64,000 nt of DNA from Rhodopirellula bahusiensis (GTDB taxonomy: Bacteria > Planctomycetota > Planctomycetia > Pirellulales > Pirellulaceae), in contig NZ_NIZW01000002.1 of the NCBI RefSeq assembly GCF_002727185.1, forward strand, positions 496,001 to 560,000, read 5' to 3'. Position 1 is the stretch's first letter. Each line of letters opens with the position of its first letter. The translations under genes were made by a program, and so were the position numbers. Under the pieces are notes generated by a model. That model had not been told where the DNA came from. It worked only from the letters and a program-made list of their open reading frames with translations, and ran no database searches. This document shows, piece by piece, positions 24,404 to 33,338 of the stretch.

Positions 24404-26563
24404 TTAGACGTTCACATGATCGTGCTGTTGGACTTCGATTGTGTTTTCACAGCGAGTGGCAATGTCAATCGTGACCGCCCAGCGTCCTTCGGCGTCCGCG
24501 GTGATGATCCAGTGAGGCATCACGCACACTGATTGGTGAACCAGTTCAAAACCGGCTTCGCTTTGGCTGACTGTTTCCACGGGGAACGCCCACACGCCGC
24601 TGTCGCGATCGGTTCGCAAGTCGATGTCGACGCCGAGCCAGCGATCGGACAGGGACAAGCCACGCACATCGGTGAGGTCCAAGCGTTCGCCGAGTTGTCC
24701 GAGTTGGTTTCCGTCGACGTCGCTGAAGTAACGGTCGTCGGCTCCGGATGGTAAACCGGCAAAGTTCCATTCGACAGCGAAGTGCAGTGGGCTGGCCGGT
24801 GGCAGGTTTTCCAGCAAGTAAGTCACGGACAGGTTGCCGCTGCCTTCTTGCAAGGTGACCGCTTTGGTCAGCGTGATTGGGATTCCCCAAGCGTTGCCGT
24901 CACGACGCAGTTGAGCTTGCACACGGTCGCTGCCTCGACGCAGTTTGGCTTCGAATGGCAGCTCGACAAAGTCACCTCGTTCGGGTGACTCGCCACGCGA
25001 GACCGATTCGAGGGTCGCTTCGTTGTCAAAGAAGTGGTCCATCAAACTCTTGCGAGCGTAACGGTCGTACTGAATCATCTGATCCAGTCCTTCTTGTTTG
25101 AACACGACGCGGTCGTGGATGCTGGCCACATCGCCACCGGCGCTACTCGGGCCCGCCAGGACTTTGCGGTGATAGGCTTCGGGGCGACGTTGCAAAGTCG
25201 CCAACAAGTTGTGGTTGATGCCTCGCAAGTCCCACTCGTACATCCGGCCACCTTGGGCGGGATCGATCCAAGCGACCATGGATTCGTTGGACAGCCGGAT
25301 CTCTTGTTGTCCGTCGTAGTCGTAATCGCCGGCGGTTGCGGAAACGGTGTTCAGCGTGCCTTCGATTTCTTGCAGCAGCGTGTCGGCTTGGATCAGGTGT
25401 TCGTAGATCGCGTTGCGAAGGTGAGGCAAGTAGATTCCGCCGAACGCACCGTGCCAGTACGGGCAGTTGCATTGACCGCGATACAGGTGATCGCGAATTT
25501 CGGCGAGTTCACCGGCATCGTGACCGCTCGCTTCGGCTTTGGCCAAACGATCGCTGACATGCATCATGCGAGCGTACATCTCGTTGGTTTCTTCGTATTT
25601 GACTTTGAAGTTCCGCCAGAAACCGCCACGCACGAACGATTCCAGGTGGCCCCAGCGTTCGTCGTTTTCCATCGCGTGGGAAACGTCGTCCAGGATCTCT
25701 TGTGACTCGGCGGGCAACGACCAAACAGTCATTTCGCGGTAGCTGCAATCGGGCAGGTAAGCCTTTCCGGCCGGAGCAGCACTCTGGATCGACTCGGCCA
25801 ACGTTACCGTGTGCAACCACTCTTGGTTTTCAGTCAACGCGTCGAAGAACGAACGCAACCAGCCTTCGTCATAAACGTGCGATTTAGTGTCGGGCCAGGT
25901 GCCGAACTTTTCGCCGTCGTCGCCGAACGTCATCACGGCACCCGGGTTCGAATGAGCGATCCCGCGAAGGTAGTCGATCGTTTCGTGAGCCGGGCGGAAC
26001 GGGATTGTGTAGCGAAGTTGTTCGCTGCCGGGGAAGACGCGAAGCAGTTGGCCTTGGTCTTCGACGACGAAGTAGCTGCGCAGTTCTTCTTCCGCCATGC
26101 CAGCGGATTTGAAGTGGTAATCATCGAGCACGGTGTAACGCATCCCGGCTGCGGCAACGTCGGCGGTCAGGCCGGATTCCCAGACGCGTTCAGGCATCCA
26201 CATGCCGGAAGGCGTGACACCCAGGTTTCGCTGCAACCACGAGCTGTACGATTGAATTTGTCCCACGCGGTCGCGGCGGGGCAGCATCGTCAGGATCGGT
26301 TCGTACTGTGGCCCGCCGACGATCTCGATGCGGCCGGCTTCGACGAGCAAACGCACGCGGTCGAGGTACTCGGGATGGCGTTCGGCCAACCACAGCATCA
26401 ACGGGCCGGAGGTGTGCAATGAGATATTCAGTGCGTCGTATGGTTCAAACACCTCCAGGAACGGCAGGTAGCTGTCCTGGTAAGCTTGTTCAAACACGCC
26501 ATCGAAGTTTCCGATTGGCTGGTGGTTGTGAAGGACCAAGCAAAGGTGAACGTGAGGCGACAT
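24404..26563 (-). CDS. GH57 glycoside hydrolase (4-alpha-glucanotransferase / alpha-amylase)
   Basis: 719 residues. The N-terminal GH57 domain opens with HLCLVLHNHQPIGN. GMWMPERVWE carries the nucleophile (E125) and MTFGDDGEKFG the acid/base (D215 or D216); both positions agree with the Thermococcus litoralis glucanotransferase (E123, D214). The middle and C-terminal parts match the DUF1925 and DUF1926 beta-rich domains of that enzyme group. It would transfer or cleave alpha-1,4-glucan in glycogen or maltodextrin metabolism, in the cytosol (no signal peptide). Exact specificity cannot be told. It is not in an operon with another glucan gene here. Confidence 0.9.
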   Translation of the reverse strand: MSPHVHLCLVLHNHQPIGNFDGVFEQAYQDSYLPFLEVFEPYDALNISLHTSGPLMLWLAERHPEYLDRVRLLVEAGRIEIVGGPQYEPILTMLPRRDRVGQIQSYSSWLQRNLGVTPSGMWMPERVWESGLTADVAAAGMRYTVLDDYHFKSAGMAEEELRSYFVVEDQGQLLRVFPGSEQLRYTIPFRPAHETIDYLRGIAHSNPGAVMTFGDDGEKFGTWPDTKSHVYDEGWLRSFFDALTENQEWLHTVTLAESIQSAAPAGKAYLPDCSYREMTVWSLPAESQEILDDVSHAMENDERWGHLESFVRGGFWRNFKVKYEETNEMYARMMHVSDRLAKAEASGHDAGELAEIRDHLYRGQCNCPYWHGAFGGIYLPHLRNAIYEHLIQADTLLQEIEGTLNTVSATAGDYDYDGQQEIRLSNESMVAWIDPAQGGRMYEWDLRGINHNLLATLQRRPEAYHRKVLAGPSSAGGDVASIHDRVVFKQEGLDQMIQYDRYARKSLMDHFFDNEATLESVSRGESPERGDFVELPFEAKLRRGSDRVQAQLRRDGNAWGIPITLTKAVTLQEGSGNLSVTYLLENLPPASPLHFAVEWNFAGLPSGADDRYFSDVDGNQLGQLGERLDLTDVRGLSLSDRWLGVDIDLRTDRDSGVWAFPVETVSQSEAGFELVHQSVCVMPHWIITADAEGRWAVTIDIATRCENTIEVQQHDHVNV

Positions 26564-26844
26564 GGGCGCTGGGATTCAGTGTGTGGAAGGACGTCGTGAA
26601 ACAGGCGATGACGGTGCGCGAATTTTACGATTTGCATGCATGGCGCGAATGCAAAAAACAACCGGAATTTTCGAAACGGAGCGAATGTTTGGGCGAGCCA
26701 AATTCGCTGGTCGTTTCCAGCCGGTTAATCGGCGCAATCGTCACACTCGCGACAACCGCTGCGATCATCATCGGCTGACGGTTGTGCCAGCTTGAGCGGA
26801 AACAACGGTCGTGCCGATTCTGCGGGTTGGAACGGCCACAACCT

Positions 26845-27043
26845 GTAGCTCGGTGGTCCTCCACCGAGAGGGACGCTGGGTCGATGTTCTCGGCGTTTGA
26901 GAACGGAGGCTTGTGGTGTGGGCGAGCTGGAGTTTGGATTGGGTGAGGAGCGGCTTGAGACAGAACGCTGGTTGACGGAACAATTGAGGGCAATTGTTCT
27001 ACTCTTGTGGTTCGTGCGTCACGGTGGGGGACCACCTCACTAC
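26845..27043. repeat. REPIN-like pair of GTAG hairpins
   Basis: GTAG (26845-26848) precedes a perfect stem CTCGGTGG/CCACCGAG with loop TCCT. About 150 bases on, an inverted, slightly different copy ends in CTAC (27040-27043). The arms agree at about 21 of 25 positions. The remaining part of 26564-27067 has no convincing gene. Confidence 0.6.
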
Positions 27044-27067
27044 AGGTTTTTGGGGAGTTGGTTTGAC

Positions 27068-28123
27068 CTAGAACTGATGCGTGAGGCCGACGCTGCCTCC
27101 GGCGTAGGCGATGCTCTCCCTCGGTTCCCATCCCAGGCTGGGGAAGGTGTCATAGATGTTCCGGACGTCCGAATAGACCATCCAGTGCAGATCGAGCGAA
27201 ATCTGAGTTTTGGAGCTGAAATCGTACGCCAGCGAGCCCGTGGTTTGGGCGAATGCTGCGTCGGACCATGTGGTCTCGCTCGAATTGGTGATGGATGAAT
27301 TAAAGCTCCGTGAATCAGCCACATTAGGGCCTTCACTGAAGTTGACACCCCAGCCGGCAGTGGTTTTTCCTCCCCAGCGAAGACGTTTCCAGTTCCAGTA
27401 CGCTCCCGCTGAAATTTGGGGACTGAGGATGTGGTTGGATGTCTGTGATTCTCTATTGATTACAATCCCCGGCATCGCGGCCATGGGTGGTTGCTCAGCG
27501 GGAACGTAGCTTAAATGGTCGGACAGGAAGGAGTACCGGACACCCATCAGCAATTCGAGATGCCCAGACAGTGCTTCCATGCTTGTGCCTGTCTCAGCCT
27601 CCGCAATTCCCAACCGAGATTGCAATTCCATTCTGGAGCTGCCGGATGAACCGCCCGTGTATCCGTGATGCAGGCCCTCGCTGAACATCACGGACGCTTT
27701 TACTTCGTCAAAGAAGGCACCTGATTCTGCCTCGCTGAGATGCTTTGAGACGCTGAGTTCGAGTCCGTTGCTCCAGGTGGACTCAATCGTTTCAATGTAG
27801 TCCCCGTTGGTGTAGCCAGCGCGTCCGTCAACATCAAATATCAGTTCATAAGAGTCGCCGCGGTATAGCCGAAGGTAGTTCGCTTCGATGTTCCAGGAAG
27901 CTGGCGATGCGAGCGACGGGACGGAGGTTGTCAGCGGGGCTGTCAAAACCACGTCGGAACGCAATCCGTCGACTGAGAATTCGGACGACTCCAGCATTGT
28001 CCAATCAGTTGAGCGGGCGGGACTGCTCTCGCTTTCCGACTGAGCCACAGTCGCCCTGCAAACAAGTGGGCTCAGCAGGATCGCAATCACTATCAAACGG
28101 GGGTTTGGCTGCATCGGTGGCAT
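27068..28123 (-). CDS. Secreted, probably outer-membrane beta-barrel protein
   Basis: Start at the ATG at 28123 (28114 also possible), giving a signal peptide (MPPMQPNPRLIVIAILLSPL with cleavage after the VAQS region). The mature part, about 315 residues, alternates polar and hydrophobic residues in strand-like segments (WNIEANYLRLYRGDSYELIF, MELQSRLGIAEAETGTS, SFLSDHLSYV, SLAYDFSSKTQISLDLHWMV). It ends in VGLTHQF, a terminal Phe as used by the outer-membrane assembly machinery. It may belong to the BBP7/OmpL-like planctomycete barrels, but I cannot name the family. Unlinked to its neighbours. Confidence 0.65.
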   Translation of the reverse strand: MPPMQPNPRLIVIAILLSPLVCRATVAQSESESSPARSTDWTMLESSEFSVDGLRSDVVLTAPLTTSVPSLASPASWNIEANYLRLYRGDSYELIFDVDGRAGYTNGDYIETIESTWSNGLELSVSKHLSEAESGAFFDEVKASVMFSEGLHHGYTGGSSGSSRMELQSRLGIAEAETGTSMEALSGHLELLMGVRYSFLSDHLSYVPAEQPPMAAMPGIVINRESQTSNHILSPQISAGAYWNWKRLRWGGKTTAGWGVNFSEGPNVADSRSFNSSITNSSETTWSDAAFAQTTGSLAYDFSSKTQISLDLHWMVYSDVRNIYDTFPSLGWEPRESIAYAGGSVGLTHQF

Positions 28124-28437
28124 GCTGTGTCCAAAGCAGGTTGCACGGATTGTTTCGGATACCCCATCTATCGGGTGCAAATTGAGCGTCCTTGCTGAAG
28201 ATGTTCCAGATTGGCAGATGTTTTGGTGGCGACGGACCGTCGAATTCGGCTCGGTTGGTCCAGGTTGAAGGACGAAGCATCGCACCCCTCCCGACTTCGC
28301 TGAGCTAGTCTGATTGCTGCAGCGTTGTGAACTGGAGAATTCGTTTCAGCCTTTAACCCTTTGAGGCCTTTCAGCTTCTCCTCCGACAACGTTCATTTTC
28401 TTTGCCAAGATCGCACGCGAGAGTTCGAACACCGGGT

Positions 28438-29583
28438 ATGCGACGCTTCTTCCAAATCATTCGAAAAGTCACCTGGACGCTGTTTTGCCTTGCGTCGTTG
28501 GCGTTGATCTTGGCGTTTGTCACCGCGCTGCCGCTTTTGCAACTGATCACGTTGGGGTATTTGCTGGCTGTTGCGGGGCATTTGGCCGCTGGTGGGCAAC
28601 TCAAGGACGCCTTGCCGAATTTGAACTCCGCTGGGGTGTTTGGGGCCGCTTTTTTGGCGCTCGCGATTGCTTCGGCGCCGACTCGGTTGCTGGCTCATTG
28701 GGAATCCGTTGCCGCGGTGATCGATCCCGGTTCGCCGGATGCGACTCGGCTTCGGATCGGAGCGATCGCGTTGTCGGCGTTCTTGACCGTCTACCTGGGT
28801 TGGGCTTGGGTGCGAGGCGGTCGTTTAAAACATTACTTGTGGCCGCAGCCCAAGCGTTTCTTCAAAGAGGCGTGGCGTCCGTCGACTTGGTCGCGGTTCG
28901 CCGATCAGGTTTGGGATTTTCTGAAGGGCCTGCGCATACCGTCGCTGTTCTGGATGGGAGTTCGCGGCGCGCTGCTGACGCTGGTGTGGTTGATCCCGGC
29001 TTTCGTGATCATGGGAGTGACTCGGCAAGGCGACAATGCGGCGGATGGTTTGATCGGCGTGTTGGCTTTGCTGACGCTCGCGTTTGTGTTGTTGTATCTG
29101 CCAATGTTGCAAACTCATTTTGCCGCCCAAAACAATTGGCGAGCGATGTTCCAGTGGCGGCAAGTCCGAAGTGATTTCCGCTATGCACCTTGGTCTTGGG
29201 CGGGGGCGATGTTGGTCGGGTTGGTGTTGATGCCGATCCCGTTGTACCTGTTGAAAATCGAAGCAACGCCGCAAGAGATCACCTGGTTGCCATGCCTGGT
29301 GTTCGTGGCGTTCATGCTGCCGGCTCGAATCGCAGAAGGGTTGGCGCTGCGTCGATGCCGGCGGCTTCGAGTCCGAGCCGAATCGGGCGAATGGTCGCCT
29401 GGGGTTTGGTCAGGACGTTGGTGGTTTGTCTCTCGGTGGACCGTGCGGTTGTTGGTGATGCCTGCGATCGTTGGCTTTTACTTGCTGGTGCTGACCGGCA
29501 GCCAATTCACGAGCTGGGACGGGGTGGAAACCTGGGTTCGCCAGCACGCTTTGCTGGTGCCGGTTCCCTTCGTCGGTGTGTGA
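28438..29583 (+). CDS. Multi-pass membrane protein of unknown function
   Basis: Start at the ATG at 28438; the frame extends 12 codons upstream without a signal. About eight membrane segments in 381 residues, beginning with TWTLFCLASLALILAFVTAL and PLLQLITLGYLLAVAGHLAA, with basic loops (QPKRFFKEAWRPSTWSRFAD). The PLLQLITLGYLL segment resembles DUF4013-type proteins, but I am not certain. The nearby Nudix gene follows by 74 bases on the same strand. The region 28124-28437 upstream is a divergent promoter region without other features. Confidence 0.7.
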   Translation: MRRFFQIIRKVTWTLFCLASLALILAFVTALPLLQLITLGYLLAVAGHLAAGGQLKDALPNLNSAGVFGAAFLALAIASAPTRLLAHWESVAAVIDPGSPDATRLRIGAIALSAFLTVYLGWAWVRGGRLKHYLWPQPKRFFKEAWRPSTWSRFADQVWDFLKGLRIPSLFWMGVRGALLTLVWLIPAFVIMGVTRQGDNAADGLIGVLALLTLAFVLLYLPMLQTHFAAQNNWRAMFQWRQVRSDFRYAPWSWAGAMLVGLVLMPIPLYLLKIEATPQEITWLPCLVFVAFMLPARIAEGLALRRCRRLRVRAESGEWSPGVWSGRWWFVSRWTVRLLVMPAIVGFYLLVLTGSQFTSWDGVETWVRQHALLVPVPFVGV

Positions 29584-29657
29584 TTCGACCGGGAGATCGA
29601 GCTTGAAACGGGGCGTGTTCCCTTGTCGAGTTTTGGATCAGGTGGTAGAAGCGAAGC

Positions 29658-30125
29658 ATGACTCGCTTGCCGAATACGAAACCGACCCAGTCTCAACATC
29701 GCAACCGCAAACGTGGTGTGATCGGAGTGATGTTCCGCGCGGACAAACTACTGATCATCCGTCGCTCGTTGACCGTCAACGCTCCCGGAAAACTCTGTTT
29801 GCCCGGCGGAGGCATTGAGGCGGGGGAGAGCGAAGAAGAGGCTCTCGTCCGCGAAATGCAGGAAGAATTGGCGATCGATGTGACGCCAACCCGACTTTGC
29901 TGGCGAAGCGTGACCCCTTGGGGAACCCGGTTGGCATGGTGGGTGGCGGAGTTTCCGGACCACATTGAACCGGTGCCCAATCCGGAAGAAGTCGCCGAAG
30001 TTCACTGGATGACGGCGAACGACATCGGCACCGCTCGTGGGGTTCTGCCCAGCCTTCCTGACTTTGTCGCGGCGTGGCGTGGTGGGAAAATCGAGCTGCC
30101 TTGGACGGATTCCTCTCAGGGCTGA
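29658..30125 (+). CDS. Nudix hydrolase
   Basis: 155 residues with a complete Nudix box: GGGIEAGESEEEALVREMQE then EL (residues about 50-72), which supplies the Glu ligands for Mg2+. The N-terminal strand VIGVMFRADKLLIIRRS is typical of the fold. Nudix enzymes hydrolyse nucleoside diphosphates linked to another group; this small single-domain type could be a MutT-like or (d)NTP/ADP-ribose-type enzyme, and specificity is not readable. The start ATG is preceded by GGTGGTAGAAG, a weak ribosome binding site. It follows the membrane-protein gene on the same strand. Confidence 0.85.
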   Translation: MTRLPNTKPTQSQHRNRKRGVIGVMFRADKLLIIRRSLTVNAPGKLCLPGGGIEAGESEEEALVREMQEELAIDVTPTRLCWRSVTPWGTRLAWWVAEFPDHIEPVPNPEEVAEVHWMTANDIGTARGVLPSLPDFVAAWRGGKIELPWTDSSQG

Positions 30126-30279
30126 GTGGAAACTCACCTTGTCGGTTCCTCGCGTTCTGCTAGGCTACGCGATTCGATCCGGCCAGTATTTGTTTGGAAC
30201 GCCAAAGATTGGCGATACCATGACGCGAATTCTGGTCATGCACGCAAGACACGAACAATTTCTCAGGAGAGCGATTTAG

Positions 30280-30369
30280 GTGGGTACCAAGAAATCTGGC
30301 AAGGGACGACGCAAGGTAGGCCGCAAGAAACGACGGATGCGAGCCAAGATTCGTCACCGCAAGAAATAA
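30280..30369 (+). CDS. 29-residue strongly basic protein, possibly ribosomal (bS22/COX24-like)
   Basis: GTG at 30280 follows AGGAGA by about 10 bases and opens a 29-codon frame ending in TAA. The protein is VGTKKSGKGRRKVGRKKRRM then RAKIRHRKK: 18 of 29 residues are Lys, Arg or His. Such peptides occur as small ribosomal proteins; KKRRMRAKIRHRKK recalls the AURKAIP1/COX24-type bS22 proteins (KRRKRM...HRK). The identification is tentative. It stands alone, 154 bases after the Nudix gene, with its own ribosome binding site, which argues that it is a real gene. Confidence 0.6.
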   Translation: MGTKKSGKGRRKVGRKKRRMRAKIRHRKK

Positions 30370-30484
30370 TCTCTGCTGGCGGGATGAGTGATCGGTAGAT
30401 TGATGCCGATCCCTTCACCGCAAGAGATGTGTAGCCGCCTCGAAGTTCGCGACTGACGTCATGGTTTCGTTTGAAACCGATGGA

Positions 30485-31813
30485 TCAGTCGTCTTCGGAT
30501 TGCAATCCCAGTTCGGCCAGCCATCGGCGGCCAGCTTTGGGGTAGTCGCGGGCATCTCGTTTTTCACGCTGCAATTGGTCGATTTGTTCTTCCAATTCTT
30601 CGGCGCGACGTGCCAATTCCTGGCGCTCTCGCGAAAGTTTGGCTCGTTCGAGCGAAGCTTCGATCTCGGCGGTTCGGAACTTGTCTTCCCATTCGGTTTT
30701 CAACTGGGCGAGGCGTTCCCGCTCTTCGATCACCAATTCGTCGCAGTCGACCATTCCGGCAATAGCAGCGGCACCAAAGGCGACTTGGTCGTTGCGAGTG
30801 TCCGCGCGGTTTTGCAGCAGAATCTGCAACTCATGAATTTCGGCATTGCGTTCGGAAATCGTCTGTTCGGCGAGTGAAAGCCGGTCGACCAAATCGTCGA
30901 TGAAGGCCACCGGGTTGTGAACCCATTCGGGATCAATCGCCGCCGCGATTTCTTGTGCTGGTTGCGACAGGGACTCCAGGAACGACTCCGCATTGAAGTC
31001 GTCGTTCTCCATCTGTTCCAGAATTCGTGCCTTGCGTTCCTCCCAAGACATCGAGTCATCGCATCCTTGCGTGTCGGACACGGTGCGCGTGACTTCGGTT
31101 GACGCGAGTTGTGCCGCCAGGGCTTCGTTTTGGTTTTGCAGCTCATGCGAACGCAGGCGTTCGGCTTGCAGTTCTTCTTCCAGTCGATGGACTTCTGGCG
31201 GAACCAGGTCGCAATCGTCGCCCTGTTCGTACTTGCCCTCCGTGAACTTGCCGTCGTCGTAGTTCTCTTGTTCGAATTCGTCCGTGTCTTGGGTTGGGAC
31301 GGGCGGTTGCCAAGAGACGCCGCAGCAGTCGGCTGATTGACCAAAGTCATCCACCGAGTCGGCGGGTTCTTCCGGTTGTGCGGATGCATCGCTGGATGCC
31401 AGCGGTGTGAGAGCGTACTCGTCCAAACGATGCGTCAGTCGGCCTTCGAACTCGCCGAGCAGCGACACGATCTCTTGCAATCGCTGGTCGATTGGCGTGG
31501 CTGCATCAGAAACGACTTCGGCCACGTCAGCGCGTGTCACCCAAGTGCCGGAGGTTTCCGCATGCTGTGCAGATTCGTTTTCCTCGATGGCAACATCGAC
31601 CGACGCGAAATCCGTTGCAGGATTGTCGCGAGAGTCGTCGCTCGGCAGGTTTTCAGTGGGATCGTTGGTGGACATTTCAGTCGATTCAGGGACTTGATCG
31701 CCAGGATTTTCAGTCCCTTCGATATTGCCAGCGTCGAATTGCTTCGCCTGTGGCCGCGGTTGCGGCGCAGGGGAAGAAAGGCGTCGCTTTCGTTTACGGT
31801 TGTTTCGAGCCAT
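30485..31813 (-). CDS. Acidic coiled-coil protein
   Basis: From the ATG at 31813 (a frame start at 31840 is possible): MARNNRKRKRRLSSPAPQPR, then about 150 acidic, low-complexity residues, and from about residue 215 long heptad-rich coiled coils (VHRLEEELQAERLRSHELQN, EEWEDKF-type and KLSRERQELARRAEELEEQI). It ends in RRWLAELGLQSEDD. No signal peptide or enzyme motif. It is probably a structural or scaffolding cytosolic protein. It is transcribed away from the xseB operon, and the two share the 170-base gap upstream. Confidence 0.7.
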   Translation of the reverse strand: MARNNRKRKRRLSSPAPQPRPQAKQFDAGNIEGTENPGDQVPESTEMSTNDPTENLPSDDSRDNPATDFASVDVAIEENESAQHAETSGTWVTRADVAEVVSDAATPIDQRLQEIVSLLGEFEGRLTHRLDEYALTPLASSDASAQPEEPADSVDDFGQSADCCGVSWQPPVPTQDTDEFEQENYDDGKFTEGKYEQGDDCDLVPPEVHRLEEELQAERLRSHELQNQNEALAAQLASTEVTRTVSDTQGCDDSMSWEERKARILEQMENDDFNAESFLESLSQPAQEIAAAIDPEWVHNPVAFIDDLVDRLSLAEQTISERNAEIHELQILLQNRADTRNDQVAFGAAAIAGMVDCDELVIEERERLAQLKTEWEDKFRTAEIEASLERAKLSRERQELARRAEELEEQIDQLQREKRDARDYPKAGRRWLAELGLQSEDD

Positions 31814-31983
31814 TTGGCTTGAGATTCTTTTCCGGGGCAAATCGAGTCAGGCATGGCCTGATGGGTGCGATGGACTGTCTGCTATAGTCCATCCTCACCA
31901 GTTCTTCGGAACAATAGATCACAATCAATTGCCGGTCAAAATTTCGCACCGACCATCCTCACCCAATCCAGAAAAATAAAGTT

Positions 31984-32388
31984 TTGGCTAAGAAGAAACG
32001 GAACCCCTCTGAAGTCGAGGCCGGCGACGGCGAGCAATCCGCGGCTGAGTTGGGGGATTTTGAAGCGACTTTGGGCGATGTCGAAACGATCGTGCGAAAG
32101 CTCGAATCCGGTTCGCTGACGCTAGATGATTCGTTGAAGCAGTACGAGGTCGCGGTGGCGAAAATGCGTCAGTGCTACCAGTTGCTCGACGTGGCCGAAC
32201 GCAAGATTTCGGTGTTGGCGGGAGTCGACGCGGAGGGGCGTCCCGTGACAGAACCGTTGGAAACCATGTCGGGTGGCGAATCGCTGATTCAAAAGCAGGC
32301 TTCACGCGGCAAACGTCGCGGTGCCGGCGGTGCTGACAGTTCGAGTGGTGAATCGGTTGGCGACGAATTTTCGGAGGATGACGAGTGA
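31984..32388 (+). CDS. xseB: Exodeoxyribonuclease VII small subunit
   Basis: The core DFEATLGDVETIVRKLESGS, LTLDDSLKQYEVAVAKMRQC and ERKISVL is the XseB signature; together with XseA it degrades single-stranded DNA to oligonucleotides. The protein (134 residues) is longer than the usual 70-90 because of a Gly/Ser-rich acidic tail. The start is a TTG at 31984 (TTGGCTAAG). XseA is not in the window. xseB next to ispA and dxs is a well-known bacterial gene order. Its last four bases overlap the ispA start (GTGA). Confidence 0.9.
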   Translation: MAKKKRNPSEVEAGDGEQSAAELGDFEATLGDVETIVRKLESGSLTLDDSLKQYEVAVAKMRQCYQLLDVAERKISVLAGVDAEGRPVTEPLETMSGGESLIQKQASRGKRRGAGGADSSSGESVGDEFSEDDE

Positions 32389-33338
32389 GCGTGGAAGCAT
32401 CGGGTGATCGCCGCGAGCAGACGAGTGACACCAGTGAATCATTGACGGACTACTTGAACGCTCACCGTCCGGCGGTTGATGCCGCGTTGGAAGCAGCCTG
32501 CCAGGACCGACCTGGTGTGCCCGAGCGATTGGCAGCGGCGATTCGGTACGCGGTGCTCGCGCCGGGGAAAAGGCTCCGTCCGATTTTGACGATCATGGCA
32601 GCGGAAGCTTGCGGCGGCGACGCGGCATCGGCGATGCCTTCCGCAGTCGCGGTCGAGATGATTCATGCCTACTCGTTGATTCATGATGACTTGCCGGCGA
32701 TGGACGACGATGACTTGCGTCGCGGTCGGCCGACGACACACGTGAAATTTGACGAAGCCACGGCAATTCTGGCCGGCGATGCGTTGCAGTCGATGGCGTT
32801 CGCTCATTTGCATCAGAGCACATCCGACGTCGCGAAATCGGCGGCTCTGATTGGGACGCTGGCCACCGCGGCTGGCCCGGCGGGATTGGTGGGCGGGCAA
32901 GCCGACGACTTGGACGCTGAGAAGCACACCGTCGAAGATTTTGGTGGCCCAGAAGCCGCCCTTAAGCATTTGGAAGCGATCCACCATCGTAAAACGGGGG
33001 CGTTGTTTACAGCCTGTGCGGCGATGGGCGCAATTTCCGCCGGAGCGGATTCGAATGTCGTTTCGGCCTTGACCGATTACGCTAAAGCGTTTGGACTCGC
33101 GTTTCAAATCACGGATGATTTATTGGACTGCACGTCCACGGATGAGCAACTTGGTAAACGAACGGGGAAAGACGACGGCCGTGGCAAGCTGACGTACCCG
33201 GGGTTGATGGGACTGGATCGGGCAAGAGCCCACGCCGAAGCGACCATTCACGCGGCGCACGAATCGCTGCAGTTGTTTGGAACGACTGCTCAGCGGTTAA
33301 GAACTTTGGCGGACTTTGTTTTGGAGCGTACGAATTGA
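32385..33338 (+). CDS. ispA: Polyprenyl (farnesyl/geranylgeranyl) diphosphate synthase
   Basis: 317 residues. GKRLRPILTIMAAEAC, the first Asp-rich motif DDLPAMDDDDLRRG (about residue 101 on), GLVGGQADDLD and the second motif FQITDDLLD are those of short-chain trans-prenyl transferases. These condense isopentenyl diphosphate with dimethylallyl diphosphate or longer primers. The two residues inside DDLPAMDD place it with FPP/GGPP synthases of the bacterial type. GTG start overlaps xseB; the stop overlaps the dxs TTG start, so translation is coupled. Confidence 0.92.
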   Translation: MSVEASGDRREQTSDTSESLTDYLNAHRPAVDAALEAACQDRPGVPERLAAAIRYAVLAPGKRLRPILTIMAAEACGGDAASAMPSAVAVEMIHAYSLIHDDLPAMDDDDLRRGRPTTHVKFDEATAILAGDALQSMAFAHLHQSTSDVAKSAALIGTLATAAGPAGLVGGQADDLDAEKHTVEDFGGPEAALKHLEAIHHRKTGALFTACAAMGAISAGADSNVVSALTDYAKAFGLAFQITDDLLDCTSTDEQLGKRTGKDDGRGKLTYPGLMGLDRARAHAEATIHAAHESLQLFGTTAQRLRTLADFVLERTN

